From assembly GCF_000376885.1 (NCBI RefSeq), contig NZ_AQXR01000007.1, positions 1 to 64,000 of the forward strand: 64,000 nucleotides of DNA, in the 5' to 3' direction. Position numbers and translations under genes: made by a program. Of the stretch, positions 52,825 to 61,840 are shown in pieces (positions within the stretch are counted from its first letter, which is position 1; each line of letters begins with the position of its first letter). Source of the DNA: Alloscardovia criceti DSM 17774. Its GTDB lineage: Bacteria; Actinomycetota; Actinomycetes; Actinomycetales; Bifidobacteriaceae. Below the pieces are notes generated by a model, which was not told the DNA's origin, ran no database searches, and worked only from the letters and a program-made list of their open reading frames with translations.

Positions 52825-52948
52825 TTGCCTTTTTCTGTCTTTCTGTGGCACGCATGCGGTTGTGCGCGCGGGACGCGGGAGGATAAAATGCAAGAATACA
52901 ACAATTACCAAAATAAGAATTATTGAAAACACAGTTAAGCAGGTGATG

Positions 52949-55246
52949 ATGGTACATATACACGCAGCGACATCGTCTGTTTTAACGAATAAACGACGCA
53001 TAGGTGCGCTGAAAAAACTCGGCATTACGACGCTGGAAGAGGGCTTGGATTATTATCCATTCCGTGTCACTGACCGTGTCCCCGTGAAAAAAATCGCAGA
53101 ACTCGCCGTGGGCTTACCGGCTGCCGTCGTGGGCGAAATCTCTGCCGTCCACGTGCACTCCATGGCTTCGCGTTTCGGTTTTCGCGTGGAATTTGTGCTG
53201 CGCGATGAGTCGCGGGGCTTTACACGGCTCGTGTATTTTACGAAAAAGAAAAATTACGTCAGTTATTTAACGGCACGCATGTCAGAAGGCACACAGTTGG
53301 CCGTGCAAGGCGTACCGAGCGAATTTAATGGCGTGACGCAGTTTACTCATCCACTCACCTGCGTGGTAAAAGATACGGAAGGTAGAGGCGATGTGGAGAG
53401 CATCGAAGAGGCTATCGATAAGCTCAGTCGCCCGCGTCCGGTGTATCATGCCACGTCTAGCATTTCATCTGATCACATCCACGACTCCATCGTGAGTTTT
53501 CTCGAAGCCTTAGCAGGCACTACGCCGCTGGAGGGCGTAGCCGAGGATGGTGAGGCGCTGGAGCATATCATCGATGCGGAGGCGCTACACAAGGAGATTC
53601 CGGATGTCATACCGGAGGCGGTACGCCTCGATCAGGGGCTGATGCACAAGGCAGAGGCGTATATTGCTGTGCATGTGCCGCAATCAGAGCAGCATTTCCA
53701 GCAGGGGATAGCCACGCTGCGTTTTGAAGAGGCGCTCATTTCCCAGATGGCCATGGTCCTGACGCGCGGTGAAAATTCAGCCACACCAGCCTACGCGTGT
53801 GGCGACGAAGCAGGCATGGTGCAGCAACTCATAGATTCTTTGAGCTTCGAGCTGACCCAGGGGCAGCAGGAGGTTATCGCGGAAATTAGCCGCGATATGA
53901 CTTCCGGGCATCCCATGAGTCGCTTACTGCAGGGCGAAGTGGGCTCCGGCAAGACCTTGGTAGCGGTCAGCGCCCTCCTGCGTGCGGTGGGATCGGATCA
54001 GCAGGCCGTGCTTGTGGCTCCGACACAGGTTTTGGCGCAGCAGCACTATGACACCTTGCGCAACATGTTTGACACGGCAGGACTAGAGGATGTGCCCGTC
54101 ATCTTGCTGCGCGGCGGCTTAAAACTCGCAGAACGCAGGCGGGCGCTGGCTGCTGTGGCTTCGGGTGTGCCCTGCGTGGTAGTGGCAACGCATGCAGCCT
54201 TTACAAAGTCTTTCCAGGCGCCGCATCTGGCGGTCGTAGTCATCGATGAGCAGCATCGATTTGGTGTGGAACAACGCGAGGTGCTGCGCTCACGTACAAA
54301 CGAGGAGGGCATGGTGCCGCATATGCTCATTATGACGGCTACGCCAATTCCGCGTTCGGCGGCCATGACCTGGTTTGGTAATTTGGATATTTCCTGGCTA
54401 ACGGAGCTGCCGGGTGGTAGAAAGCCTATTCGTACCGTGCTGGTGCAAGAATCCGATGCGCAGACGATGCGCCAAGTTTTCATTCATGCGCGCAATCGCA
54501 TCAACGCGGGTGAGCGGGTGTACGTCGTTTGTGCACGCATCGATGAGGGCGAAGATGCGGTGGATGAAAGCATGCAAAACTTTGTGGACAGCCAGTATGA
54601 TGCCCAAACGGGTGAGCTCTTTGCCGAAACGAAGAAGCCATTGCATTCCGTGTATGAGATTCATGATCGTTTGCAGTCTTTGCCTCAGTTTGAAGGTGTT
54701 GACATCGCCACGTTGACCGGGCGGGACAGTGAGGACGAGAAAAACGCGGTAATGCGCAGGTTTTCCTCCGGAGAAACGCCTGTTGTGGTGGCGACCACCG
54801 TTATTGAAGTGGGGGTGGATGTGCCCGAAGCCAGCTGCATTATCGTCTTTGATGCAGAGCATTTTGGACTGTCGCAGCTTCACCAGCTCAGAGGCCGTGT
54901 GGGCCGTGGAGGCCGCCAATCGTGGGCCTTTATGATTCACAATGCCGAGCCGGATAGCATCGCAGAGCAGCGTTTGAAAGCCATCGAACACTCCTTGGAC
55001 GGCGCCATTATTTCTCAAGCGGACCTAGAGCTCAGGGGAGCGGGCGATGTACTGGGCGACTCACAGTCCGGGTTGGCCTCGTCGTTTAAGCTTTTGCGCG
55101 TGGTGCACGATGCGGATATCATTATGCAGGCACGACAGGATGCTCAAGCGCTCTACGATGCAGATGCACAGTTGAAGGCCGAGCCACAGCTTAAGGGTGC
55201 TGTGCTGGACTTTATGCAAGACACATCGAGCTATTTAGCGAGCTAA
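52949..55246 (+). CDS. recG: ATP-dependent DNA helicase RecG
   Basis: A 765-residue helicase that remodels stalled replication forks and Holliday junctions. The N-terminal wedge/OB domain is followed by Walker A GEVGSGKT, VVIDEQHRFG (DEQH box, near 430), TATPIPRS and the C-terminal helicase motifs VVVATTVIEVGVDVP and QLRGRVGRGGRQSW. The frame extends to 52862. ATG at 52949 (or 52946) behind AAGCAGG is preferred. rsmD begins 25 bases after the stop. Confidence 0.95.
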   Translation: MVHIHAATSSVLTNKRRIGALKKLGITTLEEGLDYYPFRVTDRVPVKKIAELAVGLPAAVVGEISAVHVHSMASRFGFRVEFVLRDESRGFTRLVYFTKKKNYVSYLTARMSEGTQLAVQGVPSEFNGVTQFTHPLTCVVKDTEGRGDVESIEEAIDKLSRPRPVYHATSSISSDHIHDSIVSFLEALAGTTPLEGVAEDGEALEHIIDAEALHKEIPDVIPEAVRLDQGLMHKAEAYIAVHVPQSEQHFQQGIATLRFEEALISQMAMVLTRGENSATPAYACGDEAGMVQQLIDSLSFELTQGQQEVIAEISRDMTSGHPMSRLLQGEVGSGKTLVAVSALLRAVGSDQQAVLVAPTQVLAQQHYDTLRNMFDTAGLEDVPVILLRGGLKLAERRRALAAVASGVPCVVVATHAAFTKSFQAPHLAVVVIDEQHRFGVEQREVLRSRTNEEGMVPHMLIMTATPIPRSAAMTWFGNLDISWLTELPGGRKPIRTVLVQESDAQTMRQVFIHARNRINAGERVYVVCARIDEGEDAVDESMQNFVDSQYDAQTGELFAETKKPLHSVYEIHDRLQSLPQFEGVDIATLTGRDSEDEKNAVMRRFSSGETPVVVATTVIEVGVDVPEASCIIVFDAEHFGLSQLHQLRGRVGRGGRQSWAFMIHNAEPDSIAEQRLKAIEHSLDGAIISQADLELRGAGDVLGDSQSGLASSFKLLRVVHDADIIMQARQDAQALYDADAQLKAEPQLKGAVLDFMQDTSSYLAS

Positions 55247-55271
55247 ACAGACGGGTAGGAAAGCGGTACAT

Positions 55272-55865
55272 ATGCGCATTATTGCGGGCCGATTCAAAGG
55301 GCAAACGATTTACACGCCGAAAAATGCTGCCACCACGCGTCCTACGACGGATAGGGCGAAGGAAGCCATTTTCTCGCATCTGGAAGCTACGGGCGTGCTG
55401 GAGGGTGCTCGTGTGGTCGATATTTATGCAGGCACAGGTGCGTTGGGTTTTGAAGCCCTGAGTCGCGGCGCATCCAGCGTAGTTTTTGTGGAGGCTCAGC
55501 CTCACATAGCGCAGCTCATCGCTAAAACTGCGCAAAATCTGCACGGTGCGGATGTATCGGCTCTTTCCGTGCGTGTGGTGCGCAGCAAGGCGGAAAAATT
55601 TACCGAACGCATGGCACAGCGAGACATGGTGCAGCGCAGCACTCGGGACGCTTTTGATCTGGTCTTTTTCGATCCGCCGTATGCGGTCAGTACTGATGCA
55701 GTCAACGAGCAAATCCGTCAGATCTCCACCGTGATGAGTCCAGAAGGCATTATCATGGTTGAGCGTTCTATCCGCTCCGAAGATATCGAAGCACCGGATG
55801 CGTGGCAGATATACCTCAAAAAAGATTATGGAGAAACAACTGTGTTTTATCTGGAGCAGGCTTAG
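55272..55865 (+). CDS. rsmD: 16S rRNA (guanine(966)-N(2))-methyltransferase
   Basis: A 197-residue SAM-dependent enzyme. IIAGRFKGQ opens the protein, the SAM loop is VVDIYAGTGALGFEALSRGA and the catalytic motif is FDPPYAVS (DPPY). The stop codon overlaps that of convergent trmD by a few bases. Confidence 0.95.
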   Translation: MRIIAGRFKGQTIYTPKNAATTRPTTDRAKEAIFSHLEATGVLEGARVVDIYAGTGALGFEALSRGASSVVFVEAQPHIAQLIAKTAQNLHGADVSALSVRVVRSKAEKFTERMAQRDMVQRSTRDAFDLVFFDPPYAVSTDAVNEQIRQISTVMSPEGIIMVERSIRSEDIEAPDAWQIYLKKDYGETTVFYLEQA

Positions 55866-56695
55866 TCGGCGAGCTTTTTCGGATGCTCACCGCTGACCTC
55901 CCAGCCTAATGCCATCAAGAATTTACGGTCTTGCTTATCTAGGGCATGGCAGTCCAGCTGTGCGATAATGTCGGGACGCAAGTCAGCAGTTCGGCGCAGC
56001 TGCTCATCTCTGCGGAATCGCTCAATTTTGGCGTGATGACCGCTCAGCAGGATGTCGGGCACATCCATACCGCGCCAGGAGGCGGGCTTCGTGTACTGAC
56101 GGTGCTCTAGCAGGCCTTCAGCGCCCGTGTAGGACTCCTCCTCAATAGAGGCATGGTTGCCCATAAAACCGTCAATCAGACGCGTTGTCGCCTCAATCAT
56201 CACGGATACAGCCACTTCACCACCGTTGAGCACGTAATCACCAATGGAGTACTCGCGCACATCATAGCCCTGAGCTTGGTAATACTGCGGCAGCCTGCCG
56301 TCATAACCTTCGTAACGTCCGCAACCAAAAATCAGATGCTCCGCCCGGCTCAGCTCCGTGGCATCCTTTTGTGTAAAGGTGGGAGCAGAAGGATTAGGAA
56401 AAACCAAAATCGCGTTGGACTGTGCACCGGTGCTCATATCGGCCTGATTGATGTCCTCTAAGGCATCAATGCTGAGTAAGTCATCGAGACAATTCGCCCA
56501 TACTTCCGGCTTCATCACCATGCCGGCACCACCGCCCACCGGCGTATCATCCACACTGTGATGCACATCGTGCGTCCAATCGCGCAAATTATGCACGCTA
56601 AAATTCAGTAAGCCCTTGTCTTGAGCCTTTCCTAGCAGACTCAGATTGAGGACATCAAAATATTCAGGAAAAACAGAAACAATATCAATGCGCAC
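55862..56695 (-). CDS. trmD: tRNA (guanine(37)-N1)-methyltransferase
   Basis: A 277-residue SPOUT enzyme. RIDIVSVFPEYFDVLNLSLL opens the protein, VDDTPVGGGAGMVMKPE and LIFGCGRYEGYDGRL follow, and YSIGDYVLNGGEVAVSVMIE forms the SAM knot. The frame extends to 56704 (GTG-ATG-TGC), but GTG at 56695 follows AAGGTGAT and yields the normal family N-terminus; ATG at 56701 is the alternative. Last gene of the rpsP-khpA-rimM-trmD unit. Confidence 0.95.
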   Translation of the reverse strand: MRIDIVSVFPEYFDVLNLSLLGKAQDKGLLNFSVHNLRDWTHDVHHSVDDTPVGGGAGMVMKPEVWANCLDDLLSIDALEDINQADMSTGAQSNAILVFPNPSAPTFTQKDATELSRAEHLIFGCGRYEGYDGRLPQYYQAQGYDVREYSIGDYVLNGGEVAVSVMIEATTRLIDGFMGNHASIEEESYTGAEGLLEHRQYTKPASWRGMDVPDILLSGHHAKIERFRRDEQLRRTADLRPDIIAQLDCHALDKQDRKFLMALGWEVSGEHPKKLAD

Positions 56696-56719
56696 GCACA
56701 TCACCTTACACAGGATGAA

Positions 56720-57361
56720 TTACAAGTTCAATAATCCTGCAGGAGGATCAATGAGGATATAGCCTTCCTCCACGTCTATGATAGGCACAATTTGCTCCAC
56801 AAAAGGAATCAGGGCCGTTACGCCTTCGCTACGGCCATCCGTGCTCTCATCCCCATCGAGAGCAACTTCCAGCACATCTTGTGCCGTATTGTTGATCACG
56901 GCAGAAATCGTGCCAATGCGGTGGGCTTCTACGCCATCATAATCCGCCGCACGCGCCGCCTCAGGATCGTCCACGGTCAGCACTTCTAAGCCAACCAAGT
57001 CATCTAAGTACCAGCCCTCTTCTTCATCATCTGCGTCCTCGGTACCTTCAGATGAGCCGGCAGGGGAGGCGTTTTTATCAATAAATAAGTCTATGCCATT
57101 TAAGGCTTCGGACGCGTTGCGATCCGTCACACCGTCGAAGAGGAGAATCCAACGGCTTTTAAAATTACGCGATTTGAGGACGGTAAATTCCGTGCCCTCA
57201 GCGGTCAAAAGCACCGAACCCGGTGCAAATCGATGCACAGGGTCATCTGTAAAACTGCGAACATTCACTTCGCCCTTGAGACCCTGTGCTCGACCAATAC
57301 GACAGACCCTCAACAACTTGCGCTGTCGAGGGTCTGTCTGTGTAAAATCAGCGGCGCACAT
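56720..57361 (-). CDS. rimM: Ribosome maturation factor RimM
   Basis: A 213-residue 30S assembly factor that binds S19. The N-terminal barrel starts LLRVCRIGRAQGLKGEV. An Asp/Glu-rich insertion (about 105-120) precedes the PRC-barrel, which ends VPIIDVEEGYILIDPP. The start is uncertain: ATG at 57361 overlaps the khpA stop by 14 bases and has no ribosome-binding site (TTG at 57373 opens the frame). An 11-bp inverted repeat covers the first codons, suggesting coupled or structured initiation. Confidence 0.9.
   Translation of the reverse strand: MCAADFTQTDPRQRKLLRVCRIGRAQGLKGEVNVRSFTDDPVHRFAPGSVLLTAEGTEFTVLKSRNFKSRWILLFDGVTDRNASEALNGIDLFIDKNASPAGSSEGTEDADDEEEGWYLDDLVGLEVLTVDDPEAARAADYDGVEAHRIGTISAVINNTAQDVLEVALDGDESTDGRSEGVTALIPFVEQIVPIIDVEEGYILIDPPAGLLNL
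57301..57338 (-). promoter_or_regulatory. Inverted repeat across the rimM start region
   Basis: GACAGACCCTC (57301-57311) and its exact complement (57328-57338), 16 bases apart, lie within the first ~20 codons of rimM. It could form an mRNA hairpin controlling initiation or decoupling from khpA. Confidence 0.45.
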
Positions 57362-57581
57362 CGATGATATCAATTCGAACGTTGTGATCTGCTATGGCTT
57401 GAACCACAGTACGGATAGCCGAAGCTGTGCGTCCTTGGCGGCCAATAACACGACCAATATCTTCAGGATTGACACGCACACGAATATGCTCTCCTCGAGC
57501 GGTGTCGTGTGACTTTACAGACACATCGTCAGGAAAATCTACGATGTTTTTAATCAAATGTTCTACCGCTTCAGTCAGCAT
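57348..57581 (-). CDS. khpA: KH-domain RNA-binding protein KhpA
   Basis: A 77-residue single KH domain with the GxxG loop as IGRQGRTA. Typical opener MLTEAVEHLIKNIVDFPDDV. KhpA, often with KhpB/Jag, binds RNA and affects cell-envelope growth in Gram-positives. Fixed position behind rpsP. Confidence 0.93.
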   Translation of the reverse strand: MLTEAVEHLIKNIVDFPDDVSVKSHDTARGEHIRVRVNPEDIGRVIGRQGRTASAIRTVVQAIADHNVRIDIIDVRR

Positions 57582-57583
57582 GA

Positions 57584-58036
57584 TTACTCAGCCTCTGCAG
57601 GTGCTTCAGTTTCTTCAGCATCGGATGCTTCTGCTGCTGCAGCTGCTTCAGCCTTAGCCTTTGCATCAGCTTCAGACTTTGCAGCCTTGAGCTTCTGAGC
57701 TTCATTATCTGCTGCTTCCACACGAGCAGCAGCATCTGGACCGCTTTCTGCGGTACGCAAAGTACCTTCAGCGCCTGGCAAGCCCTTGAACTTCTGCCAG
57801 TCACCTGTAATCTTGAGCAGGTTCAACACAGGCTCGGATGGCTGTGCGCCTACACCAAGCCAGTACTGTGCGCGCTCAGAATCAATCTGAATGAGGGAAG
57901 GCTGCTTGTTTGGATCGTATACACCGATCTCTTCAATAACCTTACCGTCGCGCTTTACGCGAGAATCTGCTACAACTACGCGATAGAATGCGTAGAACTT
58001 CTTACCGAAACGCTTCAAACGAATCTTAGTTGCCAA
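57584..58036 (-). CDS. rpsP: 30S ribosomal protein S16 with long Ala/Glu tail
   Basis: A 150-residue S16. The core (about 1-85) shows [20 protein letters not shown] and [17 protein letters not shown]. The last ~60 residues are an Ala/Glu/Lys-rich tail ending EAPAEAE, absent from short S16 proteins but common in actinobacteria. The start is TTG (codon at 58036), five to six bases behind AGGAGAG; no ATG or GTG is available at this site. Confidence 0.95.
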   Translation of the reverse strand: MATKIRLKRFGKKFYAFYRVVVADSRVKRDGKVIEEIGVYDPNKQPSLIQIDSERAQYWLGVGAQPSEPVLNLLKITGDWQKFKGLPGAEGTLRTAESGPDAAARVEAADNEAQKLKAAKSEADAKAKAEAAAAAEASDAEETEAPAEAE

Positions 58037-58295
58037 GATGGCTCTCCTTGTATCATAAGGGTGTTTATCTTGTCATCCGTGTGGGGCACGAAATCGTAGA
58101 TAAACGTGTAACCCCGCGCGAATTGGATTTGAGGGCGCCAATGCGCGCAGATAACGTCCTCAATGATATACGAAAGACGGGATTTTTTCCACTCGAAACA
58201 GGGCTCGTGAGCAAGTTTTTCACAGCATGAGCCCGTGTAATACTGCTCGAGTGCGTGTGCAGAGGAAAAATGAACGAAATAGGCTGTGCTTTTCC

Positions 58296-58544
58296 CTACG
58301 CTTCACGCTGTGCGGCGACGATATCGTCCGCAATTACCCTATCCACGATGGCGTGAGGAATGTACTTGCTGTCGGACTGGAGCTCGTATTCACCATTGAC
58401 CAGTTTGAGCTTACCCGTATGCGAAAAAGTCACATCAAAAGTCGAAGTGCCCGTGCGGCGAGCCACATGCGCATGCACGCCACTGGGATTCACATAATCC
58501 CATTCTTCCGAATAGGAGCGTGCCGTGTTCTTTTTCGCAACCAT
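58296..58544 (-). CDS. Small conserved hypothetical protein
   Basis: An 82-residue soluble protein with no recognised domain (WDYVNPSGVHAHVARRTG, SKYIPHAIVDRVIADDI). AAAGGC precedes the ATG. Composition and clean start support a real gene. Function unknown. Confidence 0.65.
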   Translation of the reverse strand: MVAKKNTARSYSEEWDYVNPSGVHAHVARRTGTSTFDVTFSHTGKLKLVNGEYELQSDSKYIPHAIVDRVIADDIVAAQREA

Positions 58545-58629
58545 TGTAAGCCTTTCTGTATGCTAAAAATATGATCTGAGCATATTCTACGGCTTGAGAC
58601 TGAAAATCCCGAATTGGAAATACTAAATC

Positions 58630-60144
58630 TTATTGCCATTCCAACGTCACGCGCAAGGCCTTGTGATCCGTACGGGGAATCCGCACAGTCGCCACCTCTT
58701 TCGCGCGCAATTCACGCGTATGAAGCACATGATCAATCTCAATCAACGGCGGTACAAAAGGCCACGAAGCAGGGAATGTGGGGTGAAAACCCGAATGACT
58801 TTCCAAGGAGGAATCGATTAAACCGGTATTAATCGTGGCACGCAGACTCGGGTGGAAGGTGCTGGAATTGAGATCACCCATAACCACGGTAGGCACACTG
58901 GCATCGGTGGCCAAAGTGCTCAGCTGTGCAATATCACGCTGCCACTGCTCGTTACTGCGATGCGGCGAGTACGGGTGCACAGACACCACACGCACACTAA
59001 AACCGTCAATATCCACATTCATCCACGGCGTATTCGAACCCATGTCGGTGAGCAAGGCGCCACCCGACTCGGTGACAGGATAGCGCGACCATACGGCGTT
59101 ATAGCCCGCATTATCATGATCCGTTTTCTCGCCCAGCTGCTCATATTTCAGCTCCGACAAAATGCCATACTCATGCAAACGGCTGACGAATTCATCACTG
59201 ACCTCTTGAGCTGCTAGCACATCAATCTGTTGGGTAGAAATTTCATGCATAATCGCACTGGCATCCGCCCTGCCATACAACGCATTCATAGTCAACACCT
59301 TCACACGCGGAGGCGTAGCGGCCAAGGAATGAGCAGATACGCTGGAATTCATAGTCTGACGCGGCGAGCCCAAAGCCGCAGCCACCGCATCGGGAACGGG
59401 CACAAGATACAAGGCCGCCCACGCCAGCTGCACGGCGAGCAAAACAACGCTCACCCAGAATTGCGCAGGATTTTTCAGCACTACACTCAGCACCGCAATG
59501 CCCACAAGCGGCACTATCAAGAGCGGAATCAGCGCGATGACATTTGGCAACGGCACAAACTTATCCATGCCCGCAGGCAGATAGCGAAGAAGCATCCACG
59601 CTGCAATCAAAATGAGAAGAAGCCAAAGAATCATAGTGCGCCTTTTCTGTAGTACTAGTTCTGCCTGTGATACCGGTGTCGCCCGAGTGGTTCGCGCTGC
59701 AAGGTGCTGGCGCGAGGTCGGCGAGGTAGGAGAAGGTGAACGATAAATTTTACCAGAACGACGTGGAGAAGATGTGGATTTTTTGATTTGAGAGGGGTGA
59801 GCGCGTGAAGAAGATGCAGAGGATGTCGCCGCCTTCGTGCTACGGCGCTTCGGTGTTGCGCCGGCGCGGCGAAGCAGCTCATTGCGTTGCTGGGTGCGCG
59901 CTCGCTGGGCTGAGGAGGCGGAAGATGCTGAGGAGGCGGAAGATGCAGAGGTGGCCGAAGACGTGGAGGTCTTACGCTTTGACTTTGACTTCGACTGTGT
60001 TGACTTTGAATGCGCGGGCTTCGAACCTGCAGGCTTTAACCGATTTGACGTCGATTTTACGGACTGCGAACGAGCCGAGGCAACTGAAGAAGCGCGCCTA
60101 CGCGGAGTAGACGCGCTTGAGCGCTTCGAAGAACGAGGTGGCAT
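58630..60144 (-). CDS. Membrane-bound endonuclease/exonuclease/phosphatase-family protein
   Basis: A 504-residue protein in three parts. Residues ~1-165 are an extremely Ser/Arg/Lys-rich, low-complexity cytoplasmic tail. Three hydrophobic segments follow (about 168-260). The C-terminal EEP domain (about 280-504) carries LTMNALYGRA, LAAQEVSDEF, GDLNSSTFHP, EIDHVLHT and RTDHKALRV, giving the catalytic Asp, Glu, Asn and His. The domain is on the outside if the tail is cytoplasmic. It may be an extracellular nuclease or phospholipase/phosphatase. It follows ffh by 29 bases. Confidence 0.85.
   Translation of the reverse strand: MPPRSSKRSSASTPRRRASSVASARSQSVKSTSNRLKPAGSKPAHSKSTQSKSKSKRKTSTSSATSASSASSASSASSAQRARTQQRNELLRRAGATPKRRSTKAATSSASSSRAHPSQIKKSTSSPRRSGKIYRSPSPTSPTSRQHLAARTTRATPVSQAELVLQKRRTMILWLLLILIAAWMLLRYLPAGMDKFVPLPNVIALIPLLIVPLVGIAVLSVVLKNPAQFWVSVVLLAVQLAWAALYLVPVPDAVAAALGSPRQTMNSSVSAHSLAATPPRVKVLTMNALYGRADASAIMHEISTQQIDVLAAQEVSDEFVSRLHEYGILSELKYEQLGEKTDHDNAGYNAVWSRYPVTESGGALLTDMGSNTPWMNVDIDGFSVRVVSVHPYSPHRSNEQWQRDIAQLSTLATDASVPTVVMGDLNSSTFHPSLRATINTGLIDSSLESHSGFHPTFPASWPFVPPLIEIDHVLHTRELRAKEVATVRIPRTDHKALRVTLEWQ
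59925..59960 (-). repeat. 18-base tandem repeat in the Ser-rich tail
   Basis: Two adjacent 18-base units and a partial third (around 59910-59978) encode alternating Ser/Ala runs. The period keeps the reading frame. Confidence 0.5.
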
Positions 60145-60173
60145 ATGAAACTACCGAATCCCTTAGGCTAGCT

Positions 60174-61814
60174 CTAGTTTCCTCCAAAGAGGTTGCCAAG
60201 ACCGCCGAAGCCTTCTGGTAACTGAGGCATATTGCCCGGCAGTGCAGCATCCGGTTGCTTCATAAAGGAGGAACCCTGAGGAGCGGCTGGCTTCTTGCCG
60301 GACAAACGATCGCGCAAAGCCTGCTCTTCCTGAGCACGCTTCATAGGATTTCCGCTCTTGGAACGATTCTTTTTCTTCTGAGCGGCCTTGATTTTCTTGC
60401 CTTTGCGAGAATTTGCAGCCGGAGCTCCCATACCGAGAGCGCCACCCATGCCGGGCATACCCATGGAGCCGCCCATACGCTTCATCATCTTGGCAGCCTG
60501 CTCAAAACGCTGGAGCAAAGCATTCACCTGAGTCACGGTCACACCCGAACCATAGGCAATGCGTGCACGGCGCGAACCATTGATAATCGAAGGCTCGCGA
60601 CGTTCCTGAGGTGTCATAGAGCGGATAATGGCCTCCGTACGATCAATTTCACGCTCATCAAACTGCTCAAGTTCCTTACGATGCGCCGCCATGCCTGGAA
60701 TCATGCCCAAAAGCGATTTCATAGAGCCCAGCTTACGCACCTGCTGCAGCTGCTCCAGGAAGTCATCCAAGCCGAAGCTTCCCTCAGAAATCTTCGCGGC
60801 TGCCTCGCGTGCCTGCTGCTCATCGAACTGCTTTTGAGCCTGCTCGATGAGTGTGAGGATATCGCCCATATCGAGGATGCGCGAAGACATACGGTCTGGG
60901 TGGAAGACTTCGAAGTCCTTCAACCCTTCACCTGTGGAGGAGAAGAGAATAGGCTTGCCTGTGACGCTCGCCACCGACAGCGCAGCACCGCCGCGCGCAT
61001 CGCCATCCACCTTAGAGAGCACTACGCCCGTAAAGTCCACGCCCTCATCGAAGGCCTTAGCCGTGGTAACGGCATCCTGACCAATCATGGCATCGATGAC
61101 GAAGAGAATTTCATCTGGCTGTACAGCGTCGCGAATATTGCGCGCCTGCAGCATCAGCTCCTCATCCACGCCTAAACGACCCGCGGTATCGATAATGACC
61201 GTGTCATACATCTTCTGACGAGCGTAATCGATGGAATCGCGTGCCACCTTCACCGGATCTGCCGTATCGCGACCTGCCGTCGCCAATCCTGCAGCCACCG
61301 CTTCGGAGGATACGCCACGTTCCGGTGCGAAAACTTCTACGCCGGCACGTTCACCCACGATTTCCAACTGGTTCACTGCATTTGGACGCTGCAAATCGGC
61401 AGCTACTAACAGTGGTGTATGTCCGGCGTCTTTCAGCCAGTATCCCAGCTTTCCTGCCAGCGTCGTTTTACCCGCACCCTGCAAACCTGCCAGCATAATA
61501 ACCGTCGGCGGATTCTTCGCAAAGTTCAGTGGACGATCCACGCCCGCACCCAAAATGCTGGTGAGCTCGTCATGGACGATGGACACCACCTGCTGTGCAG
61601 GGTTTAATGCTTCTGAAACTTCTGCGCCGAGAGCACGTTCACGGATGCGCGCCGTGAAAGAACGCACCACATCTACTGCGACATCAGCGTCCAGCAGAGC
61701 GCGACGAATTTCGCGGATAGTGCCGTCAATATCTGCTTCAGACAACTTACCCTTAGAACGCAGATTTTTAAACGCGTTAGATAGGCGGTCGGTGAGAGAA
61801 CTGAATGTAGCCAT
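60174..61814 (-). CDS. ffh: Signal recognition particle protein Ffh
   Basis: A 546-residue SRP GTPase. The N domain (about 1-85) is followed by the G domain with MLAGLQGAGKTTLAGKLG, the DTAGRLG box and SKVDGDARGG. The Met-rich M domain binds 4.5S RNA and signal sequences (GMIPGMAAHRKELEQFDE, KMMKRMGGSMGMPGMG). It targets secreted and membrane proteins to the translocon. 26 bases behind cysS. Confidence 0.97.
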   Translation of the reverse strand: MATFSSLTDRLSNAFKNLRSKGKLSEADIDGTIREIRRALLDADVAVDVVRSFTARIRERALGAEVSEALNPAQQVVSIVHDELTSILGAGVDRPLNFAKNPPTVIMLAGLQGAGKTTLAGKLGYWLKDAGHTPLLVAADLQRPNAVNQLEIVGERAGVEVFAPERGVSSEAVAAGLATAGRDTADPVKVARDSIDYARQKMYDTVIIDTAGRLGVDEELMLQARNIRDAVQPDEILFVIDAMIGQDAVTTAKAFDEGVDFTGVVLSKVDGDARGGAALSVASVTGKPILFSSTGEGLKDFEVFHPDRMSSRILDMGDILTLIEQAQKQFDEQQAREAAAKISEGSFGLDDFLEQLQQVRKLGSMKSLLGMIPGMAAHRKELEQFDEREIDRTEAIIRSMTPQERREPSIINGSRRARIAYGSGVTVTQVNALLQRFEQAAKMMKRMGGSMGMPGMGGALGMGAPAANSRKGKKIKAAQKKKNRSKSGNPMKRAQEEQALRDRLSGKKPAAPQGSSFMKQPDAALPGNMPQLPEGFGGLGNLFGGN

Positions 61815-61840
61815 AAGTCCTTATTCTTTCGGTTCTCGTT

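Noticed and set aside
58037-58295. 66-codon plus-strand frame between rpsP and the small hypothetical gene
   Set aside because: It runs through the rpsP ribosome-binding and promoter region in antisense, with no ribosome-binding site and no recognisable features.
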